Of a stretch of DNA of 64,000 nucleotides, positions 1 through 9,652 are shown piece after piece; the first letter of the stretch is position 1; the number at the start of each line of letters is the position of its first letter. The stretch comes from Schaalia vaccimaxillae DSM 15804 (GTDB taxonomy: Bacteria > Actinomycetota > Actinomycetes > Actinomycetales > Actinomycetaceae), in the NCBI RefSeq assembly GCF_000420425.1, contig NZ_ATUX01000007.1, positions 62,001-126,000 of the forward strand, written 5' to 3'. Position numbers and translations under genes: made by a program. The notes beneath the pieces were generated by a model. That model made no database searches. It was not told the DNA's origin and saw only the letters and a list, made by a program, of their open reading frames with translations.

Positions 1-735
1 TTTGCCGGAGACGTCGCCTACTACCTGGACAAGCGCAAGCGTGGTGCAGACGCGGCGATCTACCTTCTGGGCGCCGACCACCACGGCTACATTGGCCGAA
101 TGATGGCCATGTGCGAGGCCTTCGGTGATGAACCTGGCGCAAACATGCAGATACTCATCGGCCAGATGGTCAATCTTGTCAAGAACGGACAGCCGGTTCG
201 CATGTCCAAGCGGGCAGGCACCATCGTCACTTTGGATGACCTCGTGGATGCTGTGGGCGTGGATGCGGCGCGCTACGCCCTCGTGCGAGTCTCGATGGAT
301 TCCAACCTCGACATTGACTTGGATCTGCTGACCCAGCACACAAACGAAAATCCCGTCTACTACGTCCAATATGCCCACGCCCGAACTTGCAACGTAGCGC
401 GCAATGCTGCCGAGCACGGGGTGACGCGCGACAGCGGATTTGACCCGGGAGCTCTGGACACCCCAGCCGATGCGGACCTTCTGGGTGTTTTGGCGCAGTT
501 CCCCGCACAGATCGCTCAAGCCGCCGAGTTGCGCGAACCTCACCGCGTGGCTCGTTACCTCGAGTCCCTGGCTGCCGCCTATCACGCCTGGTACGGCCAA
601 TGTCGCGTCACCCCACGTGGAGACGACCCAGTTGAGACAGGACACGTGGCGCGCCTGTGGCTCAATGATGCCGTCACCCAGGTGCTGCGCACGGGCCTGG
701 GCCTGCTGGGCGTTGCCGCTCCGGAAAGGATGTAA
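1..735 (+). CDS. argS: Arginyl-tRNA synthetase, C-terminal part
   Basis: Class I aminoacyl-tRNA synthetase that charges tRNA-Arg. The frame is open from the first base, so the gene begins upstream and only about 244 C-terminal residues are seen. The stretch [11 protein letters not shown] near residue 25 and MSKRAGT near residue 68 (the KMSKS-like loop) belong to the catalytic core. The following [14 protein letters not shown] begins the all-helical anticodon-binding domain that runs to the end. The stop codon lies 2 nt before the GTG of lysA, so the two are probably cotranscribed, a common actinobacterial pairing. Confidence 0.96.
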   Translation, partial: FAGDVAYYLDKRKRGADAAIYLLGADHHGYIGRMMAMCEAFGDEPGANMQILIGQMVNLVKNGQPVRMSKRAGTIVTLDDLVDAVGVDAARYALVRVSMDSNLDIDLDLLTQHTNENPVYYVQYAHARTCNVARNAAEHGVTRDSGFDPGALDTPADADLLGVLAQFPAQIAQAAELREPHRVARYLESLAAAYHAWYGQCRVTPRGDDPVETGHVARLWLNDAVTQVLRTGLGLLGVAAPERM

Positions 736-737
736 GC

Positions 738-2162
738 GTGTCCGAGGAGCGCAACCCCGCTGATTCTCTTCCCGTAGGCTCCCTGGTGTGTCCAGAACCG
801 AGCGAACGACCAGATCTGTGGCCGTGGACAACGCGTCGCAATGAGGATGGAGTCCTGGAAATTGGGGGAGTGCCCCTGACTGTGATTGCGCAGGACTTCG
901 CCACCCCCGCATTCGTCCTCGATCATGACGATCTTGCAGGACGCGCACGAGTGTGGTCCTCGGCAATGGCTGAGGAGTTCTGGGACGGATACGGGATGAG
1001 CGGGGGCGACGCCTTCTACGCTGGCAAAGCTTTCTTATCGTCGGATGTGGCGCGCACCGTGGTATCTGAGGGGATGGGGGTCGATACCGCTTCGTTGGGT
1101 GAGATGACGCTGGCTCTGCGGGCCGGAGTTGACCCCGCGCTCATCGGCTTGCATGGAAATAACAAACTGGATGATGAAATCGTTTTGGCTTTGCAGGCTG
1201 GGATTCACCGAATCTTCATTGATTCGATGGACGAGGTCGCCCAGATTGAGCGCATCGCGGGTCGTATGGGAGTCACCGCTCCTGTGATGGTGCGTTTGAA
1301 GTCTGGTATTCACGCGGGTGGAAACGAGTACATTGCAACGGCCCATGAGGACCAGAAGTTCGGAGTCTCTTTGGCTGACGGCCAGGCACTTGAAGTTGTC
1401 CGTGCGATTCGCGAAGCCGACCACCTGGAGTTTCTGGGTCTACACAGTCATATCGGTTCTCAAATTGTGGGGACGCAGGCCTTTGTCGAGGCTGCGCGTA
1501 TCGTCCTCGAATTTGCTGCTCGCCTGCGTGACGATCTGGGAGTCGCCGTTGGTGCTATTGACCTTGGAGGCGGTGTGGGGATCGCCTACACGGGCGATGA
1601 TGAGGTTCCCACGCCGCCGGTTGAAGTCGCCCGAGCCTTGGCAGCTCAGGTGCGTCAGACCTGCCAAGAGCGAGATCTGCCTATTCCTCATGTGTCGGTG
1701 GAACCGGGACGTTCCATCGCCGGTCCAGCCATGGTGACCGTGTATCGGGTGGGTGTCATAAAAGACGTTGGCCTGCCGGGTGGTCGAGTTCGCCGCTACA
1801 TTGCGATTGATGGCGGTATGTCCGACAATATTCGGCCTGCGTTGTATGGGGCTCAGTACACGGCGACACTAGCGAATCGGCTTCCTGATTTCGAGGGAGC
1901 TGGATCCGTTCGGTGCCGAATCGTTGGCAAGCACTGCGAAAGTGGTGACATTGTCATTCATGATGTTGATCTGCCCGGCGATATTCGTCAAGGGGATTTG
2001 TTAGCGGTGCCGGCAACGGGTGCTTATGGCTACTCGATGTCGTCGAACTACAACATGCTGACAAAACCTGGTGTTGTGTTGGCTCAAGGTGGGGCTGCGC
2101 GTTGGATCATCCGTCCACAAACGATTGAGGATCTTTTAGCAACGGATGAGGGGCTGAAATAA
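738..2162 (+). CDS. lysA: Diaminopimelate decarboxylase
   Basis: PLP enzyme converting meso-diaminopimelate to lysine, the last step of lysine synthesis. It has 474 residues with a GTG start just after argS. The PLP lysine is K97 in DAFYAGKAF. The N-terminal TIM-barrel shows HSHIGSQI and the glycine-rich GGGVGIAY phosphate-binding segment. EPGRSIAGP and the C-terminal GKHCESGDI, which supplies an active-site cysteine across the dimer, are also present. In many actinobacteria hom, thrC and thrB follow argS-lysA; here the next gene is an unrelated secreted protease. Confidence 0.96.
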   Translation: MSEERNPADSLPVGSLVCPEPSERPDLWPWTTRRNEDGVLEIGGVPLTVIAQDFATPAFVLDHDDLAGRARVWSSAMAEEFWDGYGMSGGDAFYAGKAFLSSDVARTVVSEGMGVDTASLGEMTLALRAGVDPALIGLHGNNKLDDEIVLALQAGIHRIFIDSMDEVAQIERIAGRMGVTAPVMVRLKSGIHAGGNEYIATAHEDQKFGVSLADGQALEVVRAIREADHLEFLGLHSHIGSQIVGTQAFVEAARIVLEFAARLRDDLGVAVGAIDLGGGVGIAYTGDDEVPTPPVEVARALAAQVRQTCQERDLPIPHVSVEPGRSIAGPAMVTVYRVGVIKDVGLPGGRVRRYIAIDGGMSDNIRPALYGAQYTATLANRLPDFEGAGSVRCRIVGKHCESGDIVIHDVDLPGDIRQGDLLAVPATGAYGYSMSSNYNMLTKPGVVLAQGGAARWIIRPQTIEDLLATDEGLK

Positions 2163-2391
2163 AACCAGTCGAGGTATCGTGTAATGACTCTGCCTGGCAT
2201 AGCAAGCTGCCTTTTTGGAATCTGGTGCCTGTGATTATGACTCAGTAGCTCAAGTGCAAACCTTTATTGAGTAAAGAAATTCCCAAGATGTGGATGGTTG
2301 TCGTCCACAATCCTCTCAGTGAGTAAAACAGAAACAGTCCCATTGTTGGCCAATGGGCACGTCCTCAAACAGTGAGAGTAAGGGAAAACTC

Positions 2392-4491
2392 ATGAACCAC
2401 GTCTCCCGCCATCTCCGGGTGGGGAGCGCACTGGCGATCTCCTGCGGCCTCCTCGCAGCCGGGACCGTCGTCGCCCCTGCCGCGTATGGTGCCGACCCGA
2501 TTGTCTCGCGTAACTTCCTTGTCAATGGAACTTCTGACGTTGAAAACGGTGTGCCGCGCAACTATGCCGTCAATCTTGCCGAAGGGTCTTCACAAGCTTC
2601 CCTCAACGCTGCAGTCGCTGCAGCGCAGAGTCTGGGAGCTGTACCTCTCGCGCAATATTCGTCGTTCTCGACCTTCTTCGTCCAGGCAGCCCAGGGGGAC
2701 TTCGCCAGCAAGCTTGCAGCGCAGCTTTCCGGTTCGGTCAATCTCCACTCCATCGGCCCCACGCGAGGTACCGTCATTAGTGGCGACGAGGTCGTGGCAC
2801 CTGGCGTCGATCCTGTGGCTGCAGCTCGCGAGGCCGACCTCGAAGTTGGGCTTGCCGTCACCAGTCAGCTCGACGATTTCACTCCGGACCCCGGCAGTGA
2901 CTTAGCCTGGGGTTTGACAGCAATCGGTGCTCTCGAGGCTCAGAAAGTTGACGTGCCCCTCGAAGCGGTGACCGTTGCCGTCCTCGACACCGGTATTGAC
3001 GCTACTCATGAAGATCTCGCTGCCCAGGTTGACGCATCGAAGTCTGTCGGCTGCCAGGTCAATGGTCTACCCAACACAGCCCCTTCTGCATGGGCCGATG
3101 ACCACTACCATGGCACTCACGTTGCCGGTACCATCGCCGCTGCCCACAATGGGATTGGTGTTGATGGCGTCGCGCCGTCAGCAACCTTGGCAGCAGTCAA
3201 GGTATCGAACGCTGACGGCATGTTCTATCCCGAATACGTTGTCTGTGGATTTGACTGGGTTACCACTCACGGTATCGATATCACCAATAACTCGTACTAC
3301 GTCGATCCGTGGGAATACTGGGTTCCCACTGAGTCTTCCCAGGCCGCTGGTTACGAGGCTGTTCGTCGCGCCGTTCAGTACTCGACCGACAACGGCGTTG
3401 TGAACTTCGGTGCCGAAGGCAATTCTGATGCCGATCATGACAACCCCACTATCGATGATGGCTCTCCCAACGACACCAATACCCATATCACTGGGCGCGA
3501 TGTCACCAACGGCATCGACATGCCGTCGATGCTTCCCGGTATCCTGTCGGTGTCTGCCGTCGCCCTACCCGCAAACGCTGACCCGGCCACAGCCGTCTTA
3601 GAACGTTCTGACTTCTCAAACTACGGCGTAAACTCGGTTGATATTGCAGCACCCGGCTCAGCCATCTATTCCACTATTCCCAATGGGTACCGCGTCCAGT
3701 ACGCAAACCTGTCGGGCACCTCCATGGCCTCACCGCATGCGGCTGGTGTCGCTGCTCTTCTCAAAGCGATCCACCCTGATGTGACACCTTCAGAGCTGGC
3801 TAATTTGATGAAAAAGCAAGCTGGTGAGCTGTACTCGCGTCTTGCGGATCCGGCTCAGGATGCAGGTAAGGAATACCGCGGAGCTGGCCTCGTGAATGCA
3901 TTGGCAGCGGTGCTCAAGGACCAGCCGAAGCCCACAGTCACGGCGGTTGAGTATTCGACCGACGGACAGAATTGGCAGCCTCTCGAAGGAGCTGAACTCA
4001 CTGGTCAGGGATATATTCGGGTCACTGTAGCTGGACCGGTGACAGCTGCGACTGTTTCCATTCCTGGGCTAGCCAACTTTGGTGGGCTTGAAGGTACAGC
4101 TGATGGTTCCTTCGGTGGAATGCTCGTGCTGACTTCGGACCAGTTGACCTTCGAAGCTGTTGATCCGACTGGATTTACTGTTGAGATTGCTGCCTACGGT
4201 CGTAACAACGATGAGCGAGCTGACGATGACGTAACTGCGAGCACGGCGTTCACAGTCAAGCCCGCCCAGCCTGCCGTCACCCCTGCGGTTTCTGATGCCC
4301 AGGCGGATACTGTCAATTCAAATCTGACTGGAGAAAGCAAGGCCGTTGCTAAGAAGAAAGGTGCTTCTTCACAGTTGGCTAGCACCGGTGTTCAGTCTGG
4401 TGTGGTTGGATTGGCAACAGCCCTGCTTCTGGCTGGGATCACTTTGTGTTCAGTGGCAGGTCTGGCTGTGAAGGCTCATCGAAACCACTGA
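2392..4491 (+). CDS. Sortase-anchored subtilisin-like serine protease (S8)
   Basis: Secreted, cell-wall-attached protease of about 699 residues. The ATG chosen follows the purine-rich GTAAGGGA and begins directly with a signal peptide (basic start, hydrophobic core, AYG|A-type cleavage near residue 33). An ATG 13 codons upstream is in frame but would disrupt the signal peptide. Catalytic residues are D199 (VLDTGID), H240 (HGTHVAGT) and S444 (GTSMASPHAAG). The propeptide-like region lies before D199. The C-terminus carries LASTG, a hydrophobic helix and a short basic tail, a sortase signal of the LAxTG form used by Actinomyces relatives. Natural substrates cannot be inferred. Confidence 0.9.
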   Translation: MNHVSRHLRVGSALAISCGLLAAGTVVAPAAYGADPIVSRNFLVNGTSDVENGVPRNYAVNLAEGSSQASLNAAVAAAQSLGAVPLAQYSSFSTFFVQAAQGDFASKLAAQLSGSVNLHSIGPTRGTVISGDEVVAPGVDPVAAAREADLEVGLAVTSQLDDFTPDPGSDLAWGLTAIGALEAQKVDVPLEAVTVAVLDTGIDATHEDLAAQVDASKSVGCQVNGLPNTAPSAWADDHYHGTHVAGTIAAAHNGIGVDGVAPSATLAAVKVSNADGMFYPEYVVCGFDWVTTHGIDITNNSYYVDPWEYWVPTESSQAAGYEAVRRAVQYSTDNGVVNFGAEGNSDADHDNPTIDDGSPNDTNTHITGRDVTNGIDMPSMLPGILSVSAVALPANADPATAVLERSDFSNYGVNSVDIAAPGSAIYSTIPNGYRVQYANLSGTSMASPHAAGVAALLKAIHPDVTPSELANLMKKQAGELYSRLADPAQDAGKEYRGAGLVNALAAVLKDQPKPTVTAVEYSTDGQNWQPLEGAELTGQGYIRVTVAGPVTAATVSIPGLANFGGLEGTADGSFGGMLVLTSDQLTFEAVDPTGFTVEIAAYGRNNDERADDDVTASTAFTVKPAQPAVTPAVSDAQADTVNSNLTGESKAVAKKKGASSQLASTGVQSGVVGLATALLLAGITLCSVAGLAVKAHRNH

Positions 4492-4504
4492 TCTTGTCGG
4501 ACGA

Positions 4505-4556
4505 GGGCTGGCGGTAATTCACCTTCAGGTGAATTACCGCCAGCCCTTTTGTTTAA
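4505..4556 (+). terminator. Rho-independent terminator after the S8 protease
   Basis: A perfect 19-bp stem begins GGGCTGGCGG and closes over a TTCA loop, followed by TTTTGTTT. It sits 13 nt after the protease stop codon. Confidence 0.93.
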
Positions 4557-4569
4557 TAACGATCGGTAT

Positions 4570-4582
4570 TAGGCTGGTTACA
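4570..4582 (+). promoter_or_regulatory. -10 box giving a leaderless aldo/keto reductase mRNA
   Basis: TAGGCT is followed by exactly 6 nt (GGTTAC) and then the ATG. No ribosome-binding site fits. The geometry matches TANNNT-N6-start seen at several other genes in this window. Confidence 0.55.
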
Positions 4583-5466
4583 TGAATACAAACACCTCTG
4601 CCTACATTGATCTCAACTCTGGAACCCGAATCCCTCAAGTCGGTTTCGGAACTTTCCAAATTCCCCCGGCTGATACCCAAAAGGCCGTTGAAGAAGCCCT
4701 CGAAGTGGGATACCGCCACATCGACACCGCCGCCGGGTACTACAACGAAGCTGGCGTTGGTCAAGCTGTGCGCGCATCCGATCTGGCACGCGACGAGGTC
4801 TTCGTGACCACAAAGCTACGCAACTACGATCAAGGCAAGGTGCGCGCCCGCGAGGCCTTCAACCGGTCCTTGGACGCCCTCGGATTAGATCGTGTCGACC
4901 TGTACCTCATCCATTGGCCTGTGCCATCAGCCGACCTCTACCTCGAAACTTGGGAAATCCTTCAGGAGATCCGTGATGAGGGCTTAGCAACGTCCATTGG
5001 CGTCTCAAACTTCCTCCCCGAACACCTGCGTCGACTCGTTGATGTTTCTGGCGAAGCTCCTGCAGTCAACCAGATTGAAGCGCATCCTTTATTCCATCGA
5101 CCAGAACTGCGTGACCTATGCCGCGAACTCGGAGTCGTCGTCGAGGCATACTCTCCACTTGGCCAGGGGGCAGACCTGCGTGATCCGACCGTGCTTGGTA
5201 TCGCGGAGAAGCTTGGTGTGACCCCAGCCCAAGCTGTTTTGGCGTGGCACGTGGCCGCCGGCCACGTCGTCATCCCCAAGTCCACTCATCGTGAGCGTAT
5301 GGCTGAAAACCTCGCTGCAGCCACCGTTGAACTGTCTGAAGAAGACTTCGCAGCCCTGGATTCCATGCACCGCGAGGACGGGCGCGTTGGCGGCGATCCT
5401 GCCGTCTTCTCCTTCCCGCAGACCCTCGAAGATATGGAAGAACGCGGCGAATCCAACGACGACTGA
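4582..5466 (+). CDS. Aldo/keto reductase (AKR superfamily)
   Basis: Cytosolic NADPH-dependent carbonyl reductase of 294 residues with the full AKR catalytic tetrad: D48 and Y53 (HIDTAAGYYNE), K78 (VTTKLR) and H111 (LIHWP). The cofactor segment IPKSTHRERMAEN is present near residue 235. It resembles the AKR5 group annotated as 2,5-diketo-D-gluconate reductase-like, whose members have broad substrate range, so the true substrate is unknown. It is monocistronic, bounded by terminators on both sides. Confidence 0.92.
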   Translation: MNTNTSAYIDLNSGTRIPQVGFGTFQIPPADTQKAVEEALEVGYRHIDTAAGYYNEAGVGQAVRASDLARDEVFVTTKLRNYDQGKVRAREAFNRSLDALGLDRVDLYLIHWPVPSADLYLETWEILQEIRDEGLATSIGVSNFLPEHLRRLVDVSGEAPAVNQIEAHPLFHRPELRDLCRELGVVVEAYSPLGQGADLRDPTVLGIAEKLGVTPAQAVLAWHVAAGHVVIPKSTHRERMAENLAAATVELSEEDFAALDSMHREDGRVGGDPAVFSFPQTLEDMEERGESNDD

Positions 5467-5486
5467 GACATATTGACTCGGATAAA

Positions 5487-5523
5487 AAATATGCTCTACC
5501 GGCAATGCCGGTAGAGCATATTT
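5487..5523. terminator. Bidirectional terminator between convergent genes
   Basis: A perfect 17-bp stem (AAATATGCTCTACCGGC) closes over an AAT loop. On the minus strand the stem runs into six consecutive T residues; on the plus strand into TTTGCTT. It separates the aldo/keto reductase from the convergent flavoprotein gene. Confidence 0.92.
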
Positions 5524-5531
5524 GCTTGACG

Positions 5532-6965
5532 TTAGAACTTGAACTGATCCAAGAGGATCTGCAGGCCTTCGGCCATGGTGGGGTGAGAAAAGGGTAGGTA
5601 ACGCAACTGCTGCGCGGTCATCTGCGCTGCCATCGCAACCTGGACAACTGAAATGACTTCGCTAGATTCAGGACCCACCAGGGTCATGCCCAAAATCCGA
5701 TGAGTCTGAGCATCCACGACTGCTTTCCAGACTCCTTCGGTATGCCCCAAGGTTTTTGCCCGAGGAACCTGCGCTACTGGAATCGAGGCGACCAGAACAT
5801 CGTGACCCTCTGCGTGGGCGTCTTCTTCAGACAATCCGATGCGCGCCAATTCGGGAGTGGTAAACACCGAATAGGGGATGAGGCGGCCTCGGGTCGTCGC
5901 CTGCGGATCAGACAGGTCAGCGCCCTCGAATTGGGCGCGGATCACCCGGAAATCATTCCACGAAGCGTGAGTGAACATGGGTGAACCCGCGGCGTCGCCA
6001 GCCGCCCACACGCCCTCGACACTGGTCCGAAGATGCTCGTTCACGATGATGAAACCGCGATCATCGACGGACACTCCCGCCTCTTCTAAACCAAGTCCAT
6101 CGGTGTTGGGCGTGCGGCCCGTGGCAACGAGCAACTCGTCTGCCGTCACACTTGATCCATCTGAGAGCACCACGGTGGTCTGGTTATTCTTCCGGCTCAC
6201 GGATTCGGCGCGCACGCCGTGCACAATAGTCACACCTTGAGATGCCAGGCCGTCCTCGACGACCCCAGCAATGTCAGCATCCTCGCGGGGCAACACGTGA
6301 TCCGAAGAAGAAATGACGGTGACATCGACACCGAAAATCGACATCATGGAGGCAAACTCGACCCCGATATAGCCTCCTCCGATAATCGCCAAGGACTTCG
6401 GCAAAGATTCGAGGCGAAGAATGTCCTCATTGGTCCAAGCACCGACCTCGGACAGGCCTTCAATAGGCGGCAAGCTTGGGCGCGAACCGACGTTGAGTAG
6501 GATCCGCTCTGCGTGAATACGCCTGTGGGAACCGTCCTCGAGGTCGACGCTAACCCAGCGATCCGATTCCAGACGTGCATTGCCTCGCATAAAGTCGAGT
6601 CCGTCGGCGGCGAACATCTTTTCATGAGCCCCGACCATTGCCCCAACGACGCCCTCTTTGCGCTCACGCAGCCCGGCAAGATCAATGCGGGCAGTGTCAG
6701 TACCTACGACGCCGTACTCGTCATTCGACTGAGCTTCAAGTAAACGGCGAGCTGAGGTCACCAAGGTTTTTGTGGGGATGCACGCGACATTGATGCACGT
6801 GCCACCAATGTATTGACGCTCAATCATGGCGACGCGCCAACCTGCGGCCGCTCGGTTCATGGCAAGCGATTTTCCGGCTTTACCGCCGCCAATAACAATG
6901 AGATCGTAGGAGTGGGTGGCGACGGGCGCGCTGTGCGCAACTAATTCAGGCATGAGTTCCTTCAT
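5532..6965 (-). CDS. Pyridine nucleotide-disulfide oxidoreductase, MerA/RclA-like
   Basis: FAD enzyme of 477 residues in the class I flavin disulfide reductase family. It shows the FAD dinucleotide motif VIGGGKAG near residue 25, the redox pair C57/C62 in GGTCINVACIPTK, a second nucleotide motif IIGGGYIG, the ATG-x-x-PN segment and a C-terminal H461/E466 pair in HPTMAE. The INVACIPTK form is typical of MerA and RclA-type proteins rather than lipoamide dehydrogenase. There is no N-terminal metal-binding domain and no C-terminal vicinal cysteine pair, so mercuric reductase activity is unlikely; an oxidative or reactive-chlorine stress role is plausible. Confidence 0.82.
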   Translation of the reverse strand: MKELMPELVAHSAPVATHSYDLIVIGGGKAGKSLAMNRAAAGWRVAMIERQYIGGTCINVACIPTKTLVTSARRLLEAQSNDEYGVVGTDTARIDLAGLRERKEGVVGAMVGAHEKMFAADGLDFMRGNARLESDRWVSVDLEDGSHRRIHAERILLNVGSRPSLPPIEGLSEVGAWTNEDILRLESLPKSLAIIGGGYIGVEFASMMSIFGVDVTVISSSDHVLPREDADIAGVVEDGLASQGVTIVHGVRAESVSRKNNQTTVVLSDGSSVTADELLVATGRTPNTDGLGLEEAGVSVDDRGFIIVNEHLRTSVEGVWAAGDAAGSPMFTHASWNDFRVIRAQFEGADLSDPQATTRGRLIPYSVFTTPELARIGLSEEDAHAEGHDVLVASIPVAQVPRAKTLGHTEGVWKAVVDAQTHRILGMTLVGPESSEVISVVQVAMAAQMTAQQLRYLPFSHPTMAEGLQILLDQFKF

Positions 6966-7024
6966 GGTGGTGAAATGACGACAACGTCAGGTTCAACGCG
7001 CGTAGGCGGCGGGTTATTCCGCCA

Positions 7025-9598
7025 TCATCGCACTCGAGGCTTGGCCCGCGAGGTCGGTTGGGCCGTCACAGGATCTTCGGGCCACGGATGCTTGGGGTAG
7101 CGCCCACGCAACTGGGACCGCACATCCTGGTAGGGCCCAGACCAGAAGGAACGCAGATCTGAGGTTACTGCAGCGGGCCGTCCCGCAGGATCCGTCAGAT
7201 GCAGCAGCAGCGGCAGCCGCCCGTCGGCAAGAACTGGGGTATCGACCCACCCGAATGCCTGCTGAACCCGCAAAGTCAGGATGGGCGTTCCCGTGGACCA
7301 GTCAATTTTCTTAAGTCCGCCAGCGGGGATTTCCAATGACTCTGGAGCGAGTTCATCCAAACGTGCCGCATCAGGCCACGGCAGTAGCGCCCGCAGCGCA
7401 TCGAGCATGGAAATTTGGCTGAGGGGCGTCCCTTGCGCCAACTTCAAAGTATGAGGTGCAAGCCATTCGTCGGCCCGTTTGATGAGCGCTTCGTCAGAGA
7501 CATCCGGCCAGGGAGCTCCAATCGCCTGATGCAACGCCGACATGCGGGCCCGCAGGTTCGTTGCTGCATCATTCCATCCAAGACTGGCTAGTCCCTGCTT
7601 TGATAGGCCTTGAGTGACAATGTCGAAGGCTTGTGCCTCATCAATGGAATCTGTGGGGCGAGTGCTGAGCTCGATGGCTCCCAGGTTCTCCGATTCGAAA
7701 GCACGAATTTTGTCCCCTTGCAGAGATATCGTCACATGACAGGAGCGCAGTGGGGCGGCGGCACGAAGGGCGTCATCTGGCGATATGGGTACAGCGGACA
7801 GAATCCGTGCTTGGCGAGAGGTGCCGCTTCGGTCAATGCCTGCTACAGCGAGCCATTCTTCGCCTTCCAATGGCGAGTTTGCAGGAAGTTGGGCACCTAG
7901 ACCGTTGGCCAGCAGGTAGGCAGGCGAATCCGGGCGTTTGCGCGCGATCCATTCGGGCCTGGCCAGTGCGACCACGAGGGCGAGGGCGTCCTCGTGTGAA
8001 AGAGACGAGTCCCCAACCTGGGTAGCCGCAATCGTGTCAGAGACCAAGGAGAGTAGGCGTGCACTCTGGTCGCGCACACGAGTCTTGAGCCCGTGGTCTG
8101 ATGAGGATGAGAGACGACGTTCAAAAGCGGCCAGGTCTGCTGCGGGCACTCGCGGGTCTTCGCTGAGCAACGCAACATAGCGTGCTGCCCGTTCTCGACC
8201 TATCTGGGGCGCAGAGTCAACGAGGGCGCGTCCCAGCGGCGGGTCAAGGGGGAATCTGGCCAGTTCGCGTCCCATCGCGGTAGGGGCCCCGACCTCGTCA
8301 ATCGCCCCCAAGGAACGCAGACGCCCACCGGCTGCTTCCAGCGAACCGACTGGCGGAGCGTCGAGCAGGGCAAGGGATGCCATATCAGCATTCCCCCACA
8401 CGGCTGCCTGCAGGCGAGCGTCCGTAAGGTCTTCTACTGCGATGCCGGGAGCGGATTGAGAGGGACGCCGCGCCCACTCGACCTCGTCCATCAGGCGGAT
8501 TGCCACGCCTGCTCCCAGACGGGCGGCGCGGCCTGCGCGTTGTTCGAGGCGCGCCCTCGACGCTGGAACCGTCGCTAATCTGGTGACTGCCCGCCCCGCA
8601 TCCAATCGCGGCTCCCTGGCTAAACCGGAGTCGATGACCACGCGCACTCCGGGGACAGTTAATGACGATTCGGCAATGGAAGTCGACAAGACGATGCGCC
8701 GCCGCGAGCCGGGGGAGAGGACCTCGTCTTGGTCTCGGGCAGGCAGCGCCCCGTGGAGGACCCGCACATCAGCGCCATCGGGCGAGCCCAGCAAAGCCCG
8801 CACACTTTCAATCTCGCCAACGCCAGGTAAGAACACCAGAATGTCGCCGTCAGTAGAGTCCAACGCGTCCATGATTGTTCGGGCAATATGGCCCAGGAAC
8901 TCGCGTCGCACCCCGATTCGATCCGGCCCAACCGGCCCGAGCGCCTCCATGCCCCGCGCAGGTGGCGCCCAACGAATATCTAGCGGATGCGCGACCCCCG
9001 GAATGTTGATGGTGGCGGGTTTTTCACCGATGGCTTGGGCTAGCAGAGCCGAGGTTCGGTCGGCTTCCAAGGTGGCGGACGTTAAAGACAGGGTGAGGTC
9101 TTCGCGCACAGTGGAGCGCACATCTAGTAGGAAAGCCAAAGCCAGGTCCGTGTCGAGGTCGCGTTCGTGGAACTCGTCGAGGACGACGCCGCACACCCCC
9201 GGCAGCTCGGGGTCAGACTGGAGGCGGCGCAACAGGATGCCTGGAGTCACCATTTCAACGCGGGTTGCCCGAGATGTCTGGGAGTCTCCCCGCACCGTGT
9301 AGCCGACTTGGCCGCCAACCTTTTCTCCCAGCAGGGAGGCGATTCGCCGGGCAGCTGCGCGCACAGCCACACGGCGAGGCTGGGTCACCAGGACCTTGCC
9401 GGCGGCACCGGCCTCAGCTAAACCCACAGTCAGAGCCGGCGGGAGCAGCGTTGTTTTTCCTGTGCCCGGTGGGGCAGTGACCACGCTTGCAAGACCCGGC
9501 ACTCCAGCGTCGATAATGGCGGGCAGCGCAGACACGACCGGCAGGTCTGGTGGAGAGGCAATGAGGTCTTCGAGGCTGCGCACCCAACCAGTATCCAC
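7025..9598 (-). CDS. hrpB: ATP-dependent RNA helicase HrpB
   Basis: DEAH-box helicase of about 857 residues, the usual HrpB size. It contains Walker A PPGTGKTT near residue 45, DEFHERDLD (motif II), SATLEADR (motif III) and QRAGRAARLG (motif VI), then the helicase-associated domain and the C-terminal HrpB region ending in a basic tail. The frame stays open upstream into phoH on the other strand, but those codons look noncoding, so the GTG before DTGWVRSLEDL is chosen; a second GTG lies 15 nt further in. It is divergent from phoH. HrpB's substrate is not well defined in any bacterium. Confidence 0.9.
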   Translation of the reverse strand: MDTGWVRSLEDLIASPPDLPVVSALPAIIDAGVPGLASVVTAPPGTGKTTLLPPALTVGLAEAGAAGKVLVTQPRRVAVRAAARRIASLLGEKVGGQVGYTVRGDSQTSRATRVEMVTPGILLRRLQSDPELPGVCGVVLDEFHERDLDTDLALAFLLDVRSTVREDLTLSLTSATLEADRTSALLAQAIGEKPATINIPGVAHPLDIRWAPPARGMEALGPVGPDRIGVRREFLGHIARTIMDALDSTDGDILVFLPGVGEIESVRALLGSPDGADVRVLHGALPARDQDEVLSPGSRRRIVLSTSIAESSLTVPGVRVVIDSGLAREPRLDAGRAVTRLATVPASRARLEQRAGRAARLGAGVAIRLMDEVEWARRPSQSAPGIAVEDLTDARLQAAVWGNADMASLALLDAPPVGSLEAAGGRLRSLGAIDEVGAPTAMGRELARFPLDPPLGRALVDSAPQIGRERAARYVALLSEDPRVPAADLAAFERRLSSSSDHGLKTRVRDQSARLLSLVSDTIAATQVGDSSLSHEDALALVVALARPEWIARKRPDSPAYLLANGLGAQLPANSPLEGEEWLAVAGIDRSGTSRQARILSAVPISPDDALRAAAPLRSCHVTISLQGDKIRAFESENLGAIELSTRPTDSIDEAQAFDIVTQGLSKQGLASLGWNDAATNLRARMSALHQAIGAPWPDVSDEALIKRADEWLAPHTLKLAQGTPLSQISMLDALRALLPWPDAARLDELAPESLEIPAGGLKKIDWSTGTPILTLRVQQAFGWVDTPVLADGRLPLLLHLTDPAGRPAAVTSDLRSFWSGPYQDVRSQLRGRYPKHPWPEDPVTAQPTSRAKPRVR

Positions 9599-9652
9599 GA
9601 TCCGCGGGTAGACTGACTCCAGCCGATAAATCAAGGAGCACAGCCTTAACAC

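Noticed and set aside
8583-9302. A 239-codon open frame antisense to hrpB
   Set aside because: Composition is dominated by Arg, Ser and Thr, as expected from the reverse frame of a high-G+C gene; hrpB motifs on the minus strand are clear.
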